Assembly (NCBI RefSeq): GCF_023554105.1
Contig: NZ_JAMJWE010000006.1
Span: 1-64,000 of the forward strand
Reading direction: 5' to 3'
Length of the DNA stretch: 64,000 bases
DNA from: Brucella sp. 21LCYQ03
GTDB taxonomy: Bacteria; Pseudomonadota; Alphaproteobacteria; Rhizobiales; Rhizobiaceae
The translations under genes were made by a program, and so were the position numbers. The notes below the pieces were generated by a model. It was given only the letters and a program-made list of their open reading frames with translations, did not search any database and was not told where the DNA came from. Shown in pieces: positions 17,913-27,579 of this stretch (position 1 is the stretch's first letter; each line of letters begins with the position of its first letter).

Positions 17913-17996
17913 CTTTGAAATGAGGCCTAAAGGTTGATTTCAGCGGTTCACACACGTAGGACTCCTGAAAATCACCAAGCTATTCGGGAAAATATA

Positions 17997-19241
17997 TTGT
18001 CGGAATTTTTTATTGCCCACCCTTGGGCGCAAACCGTTGCGGCGCTTGCAGGTCTTTTCCTTGCGGCTTTTATCGCAAATTTTCTTATCAAAGCGATATT
18101 GCTGAAAATTCTCGACCGGATTGTTCAGAAAACTGCTTTTGGTCAGGATGAAGAACTCAAGCAGCACGGTGTGATTGCGCATTTGGCTAACATTGTGCCG
18201 GCGCTGATCATTGCAACTGGCATTGTGGCTGTGCCTGAACTTCCGCAGACTGCATTAAAAGTTATCAGCAATGTTGCCATCGCCTTCATTATTTTAACGC
18301 TGGCCTTTACCGTCAGTGCGGCTCTGAGCGTTGTCGACACACTCTATAGCCGCCGCGAAGAATCGAAAGACCGCCCGATCAAGGGCTATGTCCAGGTCAG
18401 CAAGCTTGTCATTTACATCGTCGCGGTGGTGTTGATTATCGCAACACTGCTGGATCGTTCGCCGGTTATCCTGCTGTCGGGCGTTGGTGCAATGGCTGCC
18501 GTGCTCATTCTGGTGTTTCAGGATACGCTGCTTTCACTCGTTGCCAGTATGCAGATTGCCTCGTCGAACATGGTGCGGGTCGGTGACTGGATCGAGATGA
18601 AAAACCTCGATGCCAATGGCGATGTGGTTGAGATCGCGCTTTATACGGTGAAAGTTCAGAATTTCGACAAGACAATCACCACAGTTCCGATCCGCAAACT
18701 CATCACCGAACCGATGAAAAACTATCGCGGTATGCAGCAGTCGGGTGGACGCCGCATCAAGCGTGCCTTGTTTATCGATCAGGCAACCATCCGCTTTTTG
18801 AGCGAAGATGAGCTTCAAAGTCTTGCTTCTATCGATCAGCTCACCAGCTATCTGTCGAAGAAGGAAAAGGAAATTGCCGACTGGAATGCCAAGCTGGGTG
18901 AAAAGGCGAATAACCCTGTTAACACGCGCCGCTTTACAAATATCGGCACGTTCCGCGCTTATGTGGAAACCTATCTGCGTAGCCATCCAAATATTCACAA
19001 GGGCATGACGCTTCTCGTGCGCCAGATGGACCCGACACCGGATGGTCTGCCGCTTGAAGTCTATTGCTTTACAAACACGACGGTCTGGGCATCTTACGAA
19101 CAGATCCAGTCCGATATTTTTGATCATCTTTATGCGGTGATGCCGGAATTTGGGCTTTATCCGTTCCAGAATCCAAGTGGTGGCGATTTCCGCAAGCTCA
19201 ATCTCGCGGACCTCACTCCTTCTGCTGCAAAGCCTGAATAA
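17997..19241 (+). CDS. MscS-family mechanosensitive channel, YbdG-like
   Basis: A small-conductance mechanosensitive channel of the inner membrane that releases osmolytes on hypo-osmotic shock. From this start it is 414 residues, almost the same as E. coli YbdG (415), with five or so N-terminal hydrophobic segments, then the MscS pore and beta-domain (GVGAMAAVLILVFQDTLLSL, then VRVGDWIEMK) and the YbdG-type C-terminal part (PDGLPLEVYCFTNTTVWASYE, FGLYPFQNPSGGDF, given here in pieces). I chose TTG 17997 (GGGAA upstream); TTG 17934 is possible but leaves only 21 bases after the preceding terminator. The last 29 bases overlap the convergent serine hydrolase gene. Confidence 0.88.
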   Translation: MSEFFIAHPWAQTVAALAGLFLAAFIANFLIKAILLKILDRIVQKTAFGQDEELKQHGVIAHLANIVPALIIATGIVAVPELPQTALKVISNVAIAFIILTLAFTVSAALSVVDTLYSRREESKDRPIKGYVQVSKLVIYIVAVVLIIATLLDRSPVILLSGVGAMAAVLILVFQDTLLSLVASMQIASSNMVRVGDWIEMKNLDANGDVVEIALYTVKVQNFDKTITTVPIRKLITEPMKNYRGMQQSGGRRIKRALFIDQATIRFLSEDELQSLASIDQLTSYLSKKEKEIADWNAKLGEKANNPVNTRRFTNIGTFRAYVETYLRSHPNIHKGMTLLVRQMDPTPDGLPLEVYCFTNTTVWASYEQIQSDIFDHLYAVMPEFGLYPFQNPSGGDFRKLNLADLTPSAAKPE

Positions 19242-20541
19242 TTTCTGCCTGAAGTTCAGGCACCTTGTATCCGGTGCGCGATGGCGTGAGCCCAAGGCGC
19301 ACAATCGCAAGGTTCATGGATGGTACAATGATCAGGCTTTGACCATCGTGACCCGACATCCAGAAGGCATCTGCCGGAATGCCTTCTGTTCCAGCTTTAA
19401 CGCCCGCAGTTTGCAGCCAAGTCTGCGCTGATCCGTAGCGACCATCAGAGGCCTTGGATGGCTCCTGCATCAGTTGAATGAAATCTTCGCTTAGAAACTG
19501 TTTGTCGCCCACTTTGCCTTTATCGAGCAGCAGGCGGGCGATGGAAAGCCAATCATGTGCATTGGCATAAAGATAAGATGAGCCAACAGGAACGCCGCTG
19601 GCATCAGCCTCCAGCGTGGCGCTTGCAATACCTAATGGTTCAAAAAGCGTCGTCTGCGCATAGGTCAGCGCCTGTTCGGGCGCATCGAAGCTTTCCATAT
19701 AAAGCTTTGAGAGAATGTTGGCCGTGCCGCTGGAATAATTAAATTTGGTGCCGGGCTGCGCTTCGAGCGGCAATGAGGCCGCAAATTCCGTCATATTGTT
19801 TTCGAGGAACAGCATCCGCGTCACATCGGTGACGTTGCCGTAATCCTCATCAAACTTGAGGCCACTTTCCATTGCCAGCAAATCTGCAAGCCTGATCTTC
19901 GATCGGTCGTCGCTTTCCCATTCCGGTAAGAGATGATCGCGCTGCAAATCCATTTTGCCTTCTGCGATGCGCATGCCAATCAGTGTTGCCATAACAGATT
20001 TTGTCATCGACCAGCCGAGCAGCGGTGTGTTGGCATCAAAGCCAGGCCCATAAGTTTCGGCGATAATCTGGCCGTCTTTCAACACGGCAATCGCGCGCAT
20101 CCCCGGCCGTGCCAATGCTGGATTCTCAATAATGCTTTGTATTGCTGGATTGATATTCACATCGGCAATGAGCGCTGCCGCATCCATAGGCTGGTTCAAT
20201 GAAGGACGCAGATCGGCGTCGTGCACATTGGCGCAGCCAAGCCCTGGGCGATAAACAGCCTTGCTCGGTGCAAAGAAACCGAAAATATGGGAGGTAACTG
20301 TTTCGCTGGTATTATCGACTGAAACATCGACAAACTTCAGTAAAGGGTGACCGGGAGCCTGCACATCAAGAGCCAGCACTTCTTGCGGATCACGATTGGC
20401 CAGAAACACATTGGAGCAGACGATTTTGGCAGCATAGCCGGTGCCAACTTTAAGAAGTTCGGGCGGGCGAAAACCAAGCCATAAGACGACGGCCAGAATA
20501 GCAAGAAGGAGAATGGCACCGGTAACTTTCAAAAAGCGCAT
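19213..20541 (-). CDS. Membrane-anchored beta-lactamase-family serine hydrolase
   Basis: A 442-residue class C beta-lactamase/esterase-fold hydrolase. A single N-terminal membrane anchor (about 5-23) exposes it to the periplasm. The active site shows SMTK (Ser178, Lys181) and the second motif YSS (269-271) in place of YxN. GHDGQSLIIVPS near the C-terminus replaces the KTG strand (H-x-G type). These variants are typical of 6-aminohexanoate-dimer-hydrolase-like (NylB) esterases rather than true beta-lactamases. A strong GAGGAA precedes the ATG. It lies 27 bases after the flavoprotein gene and its 3' end overlaps the convergent mscS gene. Confidence 0.88.
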   Translation of the reverse strand: MRFLKVTGAILLLAILAVVLWLGFRPPELLKVGTGYAAKIVCSNVFLANRDPQEVLALDVQAPGHPLLKFVDVSVDNTSETVTSHIFGFFAPSKAVYRPGLGCANVHDADLRPSLNQPMDAAALIADVNINPAIQSIIENPALARPGMRAIAVLKDGQIIAETYGPGFDANTPLLGWSMTKSVMATLIGMRIAEGKMDLQRDHLLPEWESDDRSKIRLADLLAMESGLKFDEDYGNVTDVTRMLFLENNMTEFAASLPLEAQPGTKFNYSSGTANILSKLYMESFDAPEQALTYAQTTLFEPLGIASATLEADASGVPVGSSYLYANAHDWLSIARLLLDKGKVGDKQFLSEDFIQLMQEPSKASDGRYGSAQTWLQTAGVKAGTEGIPADAFWMSGHDGQSLIIVPSMNLAIVRLGLTPSRTGYKVPELQAEIIQALQQKE

Positions 20542-20568
20542 CGCATTTCCTCTTTGATATTGAAGTGA

Positions 20569-21774
20569 CTAACTGCCTTTCGTGAGCCAGTTATCTATGC
20601 CGTTTGCCGCCGCTAAGCCCGTTGCAAAACACGCGGTCAGAAGATAGCCGCCAGTAGGCGCTTCCCAGTCAATCATCTCGCCAGCGACAAACGTGCCCGG
20701 CAATTTGGTGAGCATATAATGCTCGTTAATCTCACTCCATTCTATGCCACCAGCCGAGGATATAGCTTCCTCAATCGGGCGCGGACGAACGAGCGGAATT
20801 GCAAGTGCCTTAATGGACTGCGCAAGCTTGGCAGGGTCTTTTTCGCGCTCAAACTCGAGAACAAGTGCAGCTTTAACGCCGGCAAGTCCCGCACCCTTTC
20901 GCAATAGATTACTTATACTTAGCTTCTTATCCTGACGCGATAGATCATGCGTTAGGCGTTCAAGTGTACGACCCGGCGCAAGATCGAGAATAAGATTTGC
21001 ATGGCCATCACGTTGCAACGCATCACGTAAAGCACTTGAATGCGCATAGACAAGACTGCCTTCCACACCGCCGCGTGTGATCACAAACTCACCCTGTGTG
21101 ATACCCGCCTCGCTGGTGATGGTCACGGACTTAATCGGTTCACCCGCGAAACGCTCGGCGAAAAAAACGCTCCAGTTTACATCAAAGCCGCAATTGGCCG
21201 GGCGCATTGGAACAGACAGAATGCCCTGCTCCGCAAATGGTTCAACCCATGCGCCGTTGGAGCCAAGCTTCGGCCAACTCGCACCGCCAAAGGCAAACAG
21301 TGCTGCGTCACAGCTTATCGCCTCTGTACCTGTCGGCGTTTCGATGACAGGCTTTTCATTCTCAAAACCTGCCCACTTATGGCGGGTGAGAATTTTGACG
21401 CCCTGCGCTTCCAGTCTCTTTATCCATGCGCGCAATAGCGGCGATGCTTTCATGGCTTTTGGAAACACACGGCCGGATGAACCAACAAAGGTTTCCGCAC
21501 CCAGCGCATCTGCCCAGTCGCGCAAATTCTGCGGCGTGAATTGTTCCAAAGCTGACCGGAGTCGCTCATTGCTCGCACCATAGCGCTGTGCAAATTGAGC
21601 AAAATCTTCGGAATGGGTGATGTTGAGGCCGGATTTTCCAGCCAGCAGAAACTTGCGCCCGACGGTTGGCATCTGCTCATAAACAGTAACGGAATGCCCA
21701 AGTTTAGACAAATGTTCGGCGGCAAACAGCCCTGCTGGCCCACCGCCGAAAATTGCAATCACGCGCTTACGCAT
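20569..21774 (-). CDS. HI0933-family FAD-dependent oxidoreductase (TIGR03862 type)
   Basis: A 401-residue flavoprotein of the BaiN/HI0933 group. The N-terminal Rossmann motif is IFGGGPAGLFAAEHL, followed by VGRKFLLAGKSGLNITHSE, the hallmark of the family, and the C-terminal FAD contact GGYLLTACFATG. The reaction is unknown; related proteins reduce quinone- or bile-acid-like substrates. Start ATG 21774 gives MRKRVIAIFGGG; GTG 21786 would add four residues. It starts about 24 bases after the cckA stop codon on the same strand and may share its transcript, but nothing in the sequence ties it to the cell cycle. Confidence 0.9.
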   Translation of the reverse strand: MRKRVIAIFGGGPAGLFAAEHLSKLGHSVTVYEQMPTVGRKFLLAGKSGLNITHSEDFAQFAQRYGASNERLRSALEQFTPQNLRDWADALGAETFVGSSGRVFPKAMKASPLLRAWIKRLEAQGVKILTRHKWAGFENEKPVIETPTGTEAISCDAALFAFGGASWPKLGSNGAWVEPFAEQGILSVPMRPANCGFDVNWSVFFAERFAGEPIKSVTITSEAGITQGEFVITRGGVEGSLVYAHSSALRDALQRDGHANLILDLAPGRTLERLTHDLSRQDKKLSISNLLRKGAGLAGVKAALVLEFEREKDPAKLAQSIKALAIPLVRPRPIEEAISSAGGIEWSEINEHYMLTKLPGTFVAGEMIDWEAPTGGYLLTACFATGLAAANGIDNWLTKGS

Positions 21775-21798
21775 CGCTGTCTGCACCGCGTTCAGGCA

Positions 21799-24369
21799 TT
21801 AATCTTCTTTCTCCAGCATTTCTTTAACAGCAGTTGCTAACTGCTTGAGAGAAAAAGGCTTTGGCAAGAAACCAAACTTCGCATCGGCTGGCAGATTACG
21901 CGCAAATGCGTCTTCTGCATAACCAGAAACGAAGATGAACTTGATATCCGGATGGGTCTTGCGCAATTCGCGCAGCAGCGTTGGGCCATCCATTTCAGGC
22001 ATCACGACGTCGGAGACGACAATATCTACCTGACCGTTCAACTCTTCAAGTACTTCGAGAGCTTCAACACCGGATGCGGCTTCATGCACGGTGTAACCAC
22101 GCGATTGCAGCGCACGCACACCACCCATACGCACCGCATCTTCGTCCTCAACGAGAAGCACAGTTGCGGAGCCGGAAAGATCGGCAGCTTTTTCGACCTT
22201 CTTTTCCTTGACCGCTACCGGGGCATTGTCTGCGCCCTGTTCCTCAATATGGCGCGGCAGGAAGATTTTGAAGGTCGTGCCTTTGCCGACTTCGGAATCG
22301 CAATAGATGAAGCCGCCGGTCTGCTTGATGATGCCATAGACCATCGAAAGGCCAAGACCCGTGCCCTTGCCGACTTCCTTGGTGGTGAAGAACGGCTCGA
22401 AGATTTTTTCTAGCACATCGGCTGGAATGCCGGTGCCACTGTCTTCCACTTCAAACACAACATAATCAGCTTCGGGCAATTCACGATAATTGAGTTTTGC
22501 CGATTCCGACGCTGTGACATTGCGTGTGCGCAGGGTGATTTCGCCCCCCTCTGGCATTGCGTCACGTGCGTTAACAGCCAGATTGACCGCAACCTGCTCG
22601 AATTGGCCAAGATCGGCCTTAACTGGCCAGACATCGCGTCCGTGCTCGATTTTGAGTGCAATATCCTTGCCCACCAAACGCGCCAGCAGCATACGCAGAT
22701 CGGCCAGAACATCAGTGAGGTCAAGGACCTCTGGACGAAGCGTCTGACGGCGCGAGAACGCCAACAACTGCCGTACGAGCGAAGCCGCACGGTTGGCATT
22801 CTGCTTGATGTTCATAACATCTGGGAAGGACGGATCAGACGCGCGATAATTGCTCAACAGCAAATCCGACGACATGATGATTGCAGTCAACACGTTGTTG
22901 AAATCGTGCGCGATACCGCCAGCCAACTGGCCGACTGCCTGCATCTTCTGGCTTTGTGCCATCTGATTTTCGAGCGCTTTCTGCTCGGTGGTTTCCACGG
23001 CAGATATAATCGCTGCTTCTTCGCTGGTTTCGCCAAGATCGGTAACAGCGCTGAGGTAAAAGCGGATGTGACGATCTTCATTGCCCGGAAGCACTGTATC
23101 AACCGGCGAAATACTCGCCTGCCCTGCAAAAGCCGCTGCAAGCGCCTTATTGAAGGTTTCGCGGTCACGCTCATGCACGACATTTTCAAGCTTCACACGG
23201 TTATCGACCGCATCACGATCAACCACTGGCGCAAAAATATCGAGGAAGCGTGCATTGGTACGCAGTGTATGGCCTTCGGCATCGACTGCTGCGATAGCCA
23301 TTGGAGCCGAATTAAAGAAGCGCGTGAAGCGCACTTCGGCAGAACGCAGTGCGGCGGATGAATCTTCGCCCTCTGCACGATCCAGAACAATCGTGCGGCT
23401 TGTGCCGCGCGTGCCGTCGCGTGCAGCCTGAACACGGTGATAAAACCGAACCGCAAGGCTCTGACCGTTACGCTTGATAAGATCAAGATCAATCACCGTA
23501 TTGCGGCTGGTGCCCGGCTCTGCTTTGACGGCCTTGATAAGCGCCATGCCGCTGCCCGCGACAATGTCTTTCAACGTAAGCGAGCCCGGCGTGAATTGCG
23601 TCAGGTCAACGCCAAGCCATTCGGCAAGCGTGGCATTGAGATAGATAATGCGGCCCGAAGGATCGGCAGAGAAAAAGCCAGCAGGTGCATGGTCAAGATG
23701 ATTGATCGCTTCTTGCAATTCCTGAAAGAAGCGCTCCTGTTCGGCGCGTTCGTCTGAAATATCAGCAATCTGCCAGGCGACGAGCTGGCCTTTATAGTCC
23801 TGTCCGCCATCGACCGGGCGCGCTTTGATGCGATACCAGACCGGCGATGCGGAGCCTTGACCATCCCGCGAAAGACCACCAGAAATGCGCACTTCTTCTT
23901 GCGCGGAAAGTCCATCGCGCACCGCATTTGTCAGGCGATAGATTGCGTCGGACGCTGCCGGTTCGCTTGTCAGAATGTTATCAAGCGAGCGCACGCCATC
24001 AGCCGCCGCTACACCTGTCATTCCGGCATAAGCATTGTTTGCATAGACGATCTGGCCACGCGCATCAGAAATAACGGTACCTTCCGGCATCGTATCCATA
24101 AAACGATGCTCAAGATCCCGCTCGCCATGGCGTTGGCCGAACTCGATCAATCCGGTTGCAGCGCCAAAAAGATAGAACACGCCGATCATCGACAGAATGC
24201 CCATCAAAACGATAGCAAATCCATCGCCAAGCTGATCGCGGAACACGAAATAAACGAGTGCGGCAACGGTCAGCACAATGCCGATGATCAGCAGCCGCAA
24301 AGCTGAACTTGAGCCACGCTTCGGCATGACGAGCGGTTTCGGATAATTATTGTCCGTCGGTCGCGACAT
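21799..24369 (-). CDS. cckA: Cell-cycle hybrid histidine kinase CckA
   Basis: CckA phosphorylates ChpT, which passes phosphate to CtrA and CpdR, the master cell-cycle regulators of alphaproteobacteria. The 856-residue layout matches: two N-terminal membrane helices (about 26-43 and 50-71), PAS-like sensor domains (about 90-205, 220-330, 350-460), the HisKA H-box [13 protein letters not shown] with His488, an HATPase domain ([35 protein letters not shown]) and a receiver with [10 protein letters not shown] and [10 protein letters not shown] (Asp787). Start ATG 24369 is preferred; GTG 24378 sits too close to AAAGGG. In Brucella relatives the gene is essential. A CtrA-box-like site lies in its upstream region. 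Confidence 0.95.
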   Translation of the reverse strand: MSRPTDNNYPKPLVMPKRGSSSALRLLIIGIVLTVAALVYFVFRDQLGDGFAIVLMGILSMIGVFYLFGAATGLIEFGQRHGERDLEHRFMDTMPEGTVISDARGQIVYANNAYAGMTGVAAADGVRSLDNILTSEPAASDAIYRLTNAVRDGLSAQEEVRISGGLSRDGQGSASPVWYRIKARPVDGGQDYKGQLVAWQIADISDERAEQERFFQELQEAINHLDHAPAGFFSADPSGRIIYLNATLAEWLGVDLTQFTPGSLTLKDIVAGSGMALIKAVKAEPGTSRNTVIDLDLIKRNGQSLAVRFYHRVQAARDGTRGTSRTIVLDRAEGEDSSAALRSAEVRFTRFFNSAPMAIAAVDAEGHTLRTNARFLDIFAPVVDRDAVDNRVKLENVVHERDRETFNKALAAAFAGQASISPVDTVLPGNEDRHIRFYLSAVTDLGETSEEAAIISAVETTEQKALENQMAQSQKMQAVGQLAGGIAHDFNNVLTAIIMSSDLLLSNYRASDPSFPDVMNIKQNANRAASLVRQLLAFSRRQTLRPEVLDLTDVLADLRMLLARLVGKDIALKIEHGRDVWPVKADLGQFEQVAVNLAVNARDAMPEGGEITLRTRNVTASESAKLNYRELPEADYVVFEVEDSGTGIPADVLEKIFEPFFTTKEVGKGTGLGLSMVYGIIKQTGGFIYCDSEVGKGTTFKIFLPRHIEEQGADNAPVAVKEKKVEKAADLSGSATVLLVEDEDAVRMGGVRALQSRGYTVHEAASGVEALEVLEELNGQVDIVVSDVVMPEMDGPTLLRELRKTHPDIKFIFVSGYAEDAFARNLPADAKFGFLPKPFSLKQLATAVKEMLEKED

Positions 24370-24805
24370 CAGGCCCACTGCCCTTTCATGCTGTTTAGCT
24401 GAACTACAAGGGCCGCAAATCGTCCCGCTGCTGTTTGTTTCAGCTTAAGCGCTATCTTATTCATCAAGCAAAACCAATCACGTTCCCTGCTTCGTTTTCC
24501 AGCTTTATATCTTGTGCCAGATTTTGACGCATATTGCAGGGTATATACGATTCGCAGAATGCGTTAATCGCCCGGCAGCACAAGCTTGCAGACCTTAAAT
24601 CAGAGTTAGAAGGCGCGTTTTGCACTGTTTTGGCTGGGGATCATATGTTTTAGCCAAATGGATGGAACATTCCCAAGCGAGACAAATTGAATTAGTGTTG
24701 CATAAGAAATGCGTTGTCCGTGATTTGTGGCTTGGGGATTTAGGCGCGGGGAATTGTAGTTTCCGTCACGGACATTATTGGTTTTAGTATGAGAGGGTTA
24801 CCCGC
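24370..24805. other. Divergent regulatory gap between cckA and fliO
   Basis: There is no gene. A CtrA-like site lies at 24445-24459. An 8-base inverted repeat (24716-24723 gtccgtga with 24766-24773 tcacggac, 42 bases apart) lies just upstream of fliO and could form a leader stem. I could not assign firm promoters. Confidence 0.5.
24445..24459. promoter_or_regulatory. CtrA-box-like site upstream of cckA
   Basis: TTAA-N7-CTTA matches the CtrA consensus TTAA-N7-TTAA at 7 of 8 fixed positions, 76 bases upstream of the cckA start. One-mismatch hits are common in AT-rich DNA, so this is only suggestive. Confidence 0.25.
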
Positions 24806-26047
24806 ATGAAAGAATGGCTCAGCGGTCTTGTTGGGGAAAGTGCTGCAAATATTATCGGCTTCATCCTCATTTTTGCGATCATTCTTGGCGGAATTTTCGT
24901 TGTTCTGAGCATTATCCGTCGGTTCAGCGGCAATGGTTTTTCCACGAATGGTCGAACAGGCCGCCAGCCAAGGCTCTCAGTCATGGATGCAGCAGCCGTT
25001 GATGGGCGCCGCAAGCTGGTTCTGATCCGCCGTGATGATGTCGAACACCTTTTGCTGATCGGTGGCCCTACTGATGTTGTTGTTGAGCAAAACATCGTCA
25101 TGGAAGCACGCGCAAATCCGCGTTTGCAGCCTTCGCGTATCGAGCCGGAACACATTGAGCGCTTCCGTCAGCATGAAGCCAGTGTCACATCGGAAGTTGC
25201 AGAGCGTCCAGCACTTGCTCAGCCTGTTGCTCAAGTGGTTGAAAAAGACGAAGCCATTCAGCTCAATTCTCCAATTGAGCCAGTTGCCCAGCGCAAACCT
25301 GAACCAGTTCAGCAGATTGCTCCTGAAGCCCAGCAGTTTCGTGCGCCTCCGCGCCCGCCAGTAGCGCCGCCTGTAACCCCAGTTGCCCCACAGGCTCCGA
25401 AAAAGGTTGAAGCACCGACGGTCGCTGCTCCAGCGCGTCCACAGCCGCCTCGCCCTGCTCCTAATTATCCGCCGCAGCCGCGCACTGTTCTTCCAGCTGC
25501 GCATCCGTCTGAGCAACCGCAGTCGCCGCGCCTGCATCCTGCCTATCCGCTAAGTCAGGTTTCCCGCGGCGTTCTGAGTTCAACGTCCGCAGCCAGTGCT
25601 GCCGCTGCTGCGAGCGTTGCAGCTGCCAATCTTGGCAATGTCACGCCAGCCAATGAACAGACGACGAGCCCACAGGTTGCTGTACCTGAAGTTAGCACGG
25701 CTGCGCCAGTTGCGCCGACGTTCAAAACTGAACCAGAGCCAATTGTCTCAACAGTTAAAGAAGAACCCGTTGTCGTCATTGCTTCAGAGCCTGAACCGCA
25801 GTTTGAGGACGATCTGGGTGATATTGGCGGCGCGCTGCATGATGCTATCATGGCTGATCTTGCGACAGACGGTGTCGATACGACAGGAAATAAAGAACCG
25901 GAAATGCTCGAAATCGATATTTTCGAGGAAGAGCTGCTTGGCTCGCTCGACATTTCTCCAAATGGCAGCAAGCCGGATGATAGTATTGAGGACGAAATGG
26001 AAAAACTGCTCGGTGAACTCACCAGCGATGAAACCCGTAAGTTCTGA
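24806..26047 (+). CDS. fliO: Flagellar export apparatus protein FliO with long disordered tail
   Basis: FliO helps assemble the FliPQR export gate. The N-terminus holds one membrane helix (NIIGFILIFAIILGGIFVVL, about 15-38), then the small FliO cytoplasmic domain (LSVMDAAAVDGRRKLVLI, then DDVEHLLLIGGPTDVVVEQN) up to about residue 95. The remaining 310 residues are low-complexity: a Pro/Ala/Gln-rich middle and an acidic end (DDLGDIGGALHDAI ... EDEMEKLLGEL). Typical FliO proteins are near 100-150 residues, so the tail is unusual. No other flagellar gene is in the window. The identification rests on the N-terminal 95 residues. Confidence 0.8.
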   Translation: MKEWLSGLVGESAANIIGFILIFAIILGGIFVVLSIIRRFSGNGFSTNGRTGRQPRLSVMDAAAVDGRRKLVLIRRDDVEHLLLIGGPTDVVVEQNIVMEARANPRLQPSRIEPEHIERFRQHEASVTSEVAERPALAQPVAQVVEKDEAIQLNSPIEPVAQRKPEPVQQIAPEAQQFRAPPRPPVAPPVTPVAPQAPKKVEAPTVAAPARPQPPRPAPNYPPQPRTVLPAAHPSEQPQSPRLHPAYPLSQVSRGVLSSTSAASAAAAASVAAANLGNVTPANEQTTSPQVAVPEVSTAAPVAPTFKTEPEPIVSTVKEEPVVVIASEPEPQFEDDLGDIGGALHDAIMADLATDGVDTTGNKEPEMLEIDIFEEELLGSLDISPNGSKPDDSIEDEMEKLLGELTSDETRKF

Positions 26048-26065
26048 TTAAATACGTGATCTCAA

Positions 26066-26104
26066 AAAGGGCGTCGGCAGAAATGCTGATGCCCTTTGCG
26101 TTTG
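26066..26104 (+). terminator. Rho-independent terminator of fliO
   Basis: A 14-base stem with two G-U pairs (26066-26079 with 26084-26097) closes on a GAAA tetraloop; a T-rich tract follows. Confidence 0.85.
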
Positions 26105-26117
26105 ACCTATAAGCCAA

Positions 26118-26145
26118 AGAAAAAAGGCTGCGAAAACGCAGCCTT
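26118..26145 (-). terminator. Rho-independent terminator of dksA
   Basis: On the minus strand a perfect 9-base stem (26137-26145 with 26124-26132, four-base loop) runs into a T-tract (A-run 26120-26125 on the plus strand), 27 bases after the dksA stop codon. Confidence 0.88.
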
Positions 26146-26171
26146 AAAAATTTCTGTTCGACTGAAATAAA

Positions 26172-26588
26172 TCAATCGTCGCGATAAACCTTTTCGCGGC
26201 GCTCGTGGCGCTCTTGTGCTTCAATGGAAAGCGTTGCGATTGGTCGTGCATCCAGCCGTTTCAAACTGATTGGATCGCCGGTCTCCTCACAAAAACCGTA
26301 AGTGCCCTCGTCAATACGGCCAATGGCTGAATCGATTTTGGAAATCAGTTTGCGCTGTCTGTCACGAGCGCGAAGTTCAATGGCCCGATCCGTTTCGGAG
26401 GATGCCCTATCCGCCAGGTCCGGGTGGTTTGCATTTTCCTGCTGTAACGCGTCGAGAGTTTCGCGCGCTTCGCGCAGAATATCATTCCTCCATGCAATAA
26501 GCTTTCCACGGAAGTAAGACTTCTGCCGTTCATTCATGAACGGCTCGTCTTCAGTGGGCCTATAGTCAAGGTCGATCAATTCACTCAT
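26172..26588 (-). CDS. dksA: DksA transcription factor, cysteine-poor form
   Basis: DksA binds the RNA polymerase secondary channel and, with ppGpp, adjusts transcription in the stringent response. The 138-residue protein keeps the coiled-coil tip motif DLADRA (DxxDxA; Asp57, Asp60, Ala62) and the C-terminal GFCEETGDPISLKRLDARP signature. Of the four zinc-finger cysteines of E. coli DksA only Cys100 remains; the other positions are Thr103, Ser121 and Ala124. This resembles the zinc-independent DksA2-type and several alphaproteobacterial DksA proteins, which stay functional when zinc or redox conditions would disrupt a Cys4 finger. It has its own promoter region and terminator. Confidence 0.93.
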   Translation of the reverse strand: MSELIDLDYRPTEDEPFMNERQKSYFRGKLIAWRNDILREARETLDALQQENANHPDLADRASSETDRAIELRARDRQRKLISKIDSAIGRIDEGTYGFCEETGDPISLKRLDARPIATLSIEAQERHERREKVYRDD

Positions 26589-26983
26589 TCTGAATTACCC
26601 CACATCTAGGAGACGCGTGCGGTATATAAGTCGATCACATCGATGACACAACATTAAACACACGCTGCATGCTATTTTTTAATTCATCAAAATTATGTGA
26701 TTATGATGAATTTATAAGCAACTAAAATTGAAAATATAATTTATTCGATTTTGTTTTTGTAAAACGCTTCAAATCAGCAGTCATAGAACATTTTACGAAA
26801 CATAATTACCGGATAAGGACAATCCTCGATCAATCTTATGCCCAATATTCAAGCAAAACTACCTGTGCATATTTATTCTTTTCGTAGATAAATTGGCTGA
26901 AATGGGAAACCCTATCCCTATTTTGAAGCAATTGTGGCATGAAATGTGTTCGTTCCTCATCAAAATTTGCCCGGGAGTCCATG
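26589..26983. other. AT-rich divergent gap between dksA and the SixA-like gene
   Basis: There is no convincing gene on either strand; the open frames seen there are AT-rich and lack Shine-Dalgarno sites. It contains an inverted repeat, aattcatca (26681-26689) with tgatgaatt (26704-26712), about 92 bases upstream of dksA, which could be an operator. Promoters for both genes must lie here. Confidence 0.5.
26681..26712. repeat. 9-base inverted repeat upstream of dksA
   Basis: The arms 26681-26689 and 26704-26712 are exact complements with a 14-base spacer. There is no U-tract on either side, so it is not a terminator. It may be a protein-binding site. Confidence 0.4.
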
Positions 26984-27484
26984 ATGAGTCGCCTCTTTCT
27001 TCTTCGCCATGCCAAAGCAATCTGGCCAAAACCAGCCATGAAGGACTTTGACAGATCGTTGGATGAAGAGGGCATAGCTTCACTGGATGGACTGGCAAAT
27101 GTGATTAAATCATCTGGCGCGCTTCCAGACAGGATTGTTTTGTCCGCTTCTTCCAGAACGCGCGAAACCGCATTTGGTTTGATAGAGCGACTTGGGATTG
27201 ATGTTGAGACGGTTGTTGATCAAACCATCTATAGCGGCGGGGCTGGTGAATATTTGCAGGCTATAAAGAACAATTCGAGTTCCGAACAGCTAATGCTGGT
27301 CGGACATAATCCGAGTATTGAAGATCTCGCACTGGCGCTTACAGGTGATGGTGATCCGCAAAGCATAGCGCGGCTTGAGGCGGGGTTTCCCACCGCTGCA
27401 CTCGCAACATTCACATTTGATGGCCCCTTGTCGCAGATTGCCCAGAAGCAGGGTTTTCTGGAAAGTTTTGTTGTTCCTCGCTGA
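26984..27484 (+). CDS. SixA-like histidine phosphatase
   Basis: A 166-residue short member of the histidine phosphatase superfamily. The catalytic RHG-type motif is LFLLRHAKAIW near the N-terminus, with the second catalytic His in LVGHNPSIEDLAL, the pattern of SixA. E. coli SixA (161 aa) acts on phosphohistidine of phosphotransfer proteins; the substrate here is unknown. ATG 26984 is preferred because GGGAG then has normal spacing; ATG 26981 is the alternative. It lies 95 bases upstream of ycjX on the same strand. Confidence 0.87.
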   Translation: MSRLFLLRHAKAIWPKPAMKDFDRSLDEEGIASLDGLANVIKSSGALPDRIVLSASSRTRETAFGLIERLGIDVETVVDQTIYSGGAGEYLQAIKNNSSSEQLMLVGHNPSIEDLALALTGDGDPQSIARLEAGFPTAALATFTFDGPLSQIAQKQGFLESFVVPR

Positions 27485-27579
27485 TTGCGCAAACCAATGA
27501 TATTGCTGACACCTTGTTGATATGCCTCACAAGTTCCTATCTATGGCTTTGACAGGACGTAATTTCTACGAGGGCACAA

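Noticed and set aside
17681-17955. Minus-strand frames opposite the Ala/Pro tail of the PRC-barrel protein
   Set aside because: Gly/Ala/Trp-rich shadows created by the repetitive GC-rich tail.
19213-20541. Antibiotic-resistance beta-lactamase
   Set aside because: The YSS and HxG variants of the active-site motifs and the membrane anchor point to an esterase-like family, not a true beta-lactamase.
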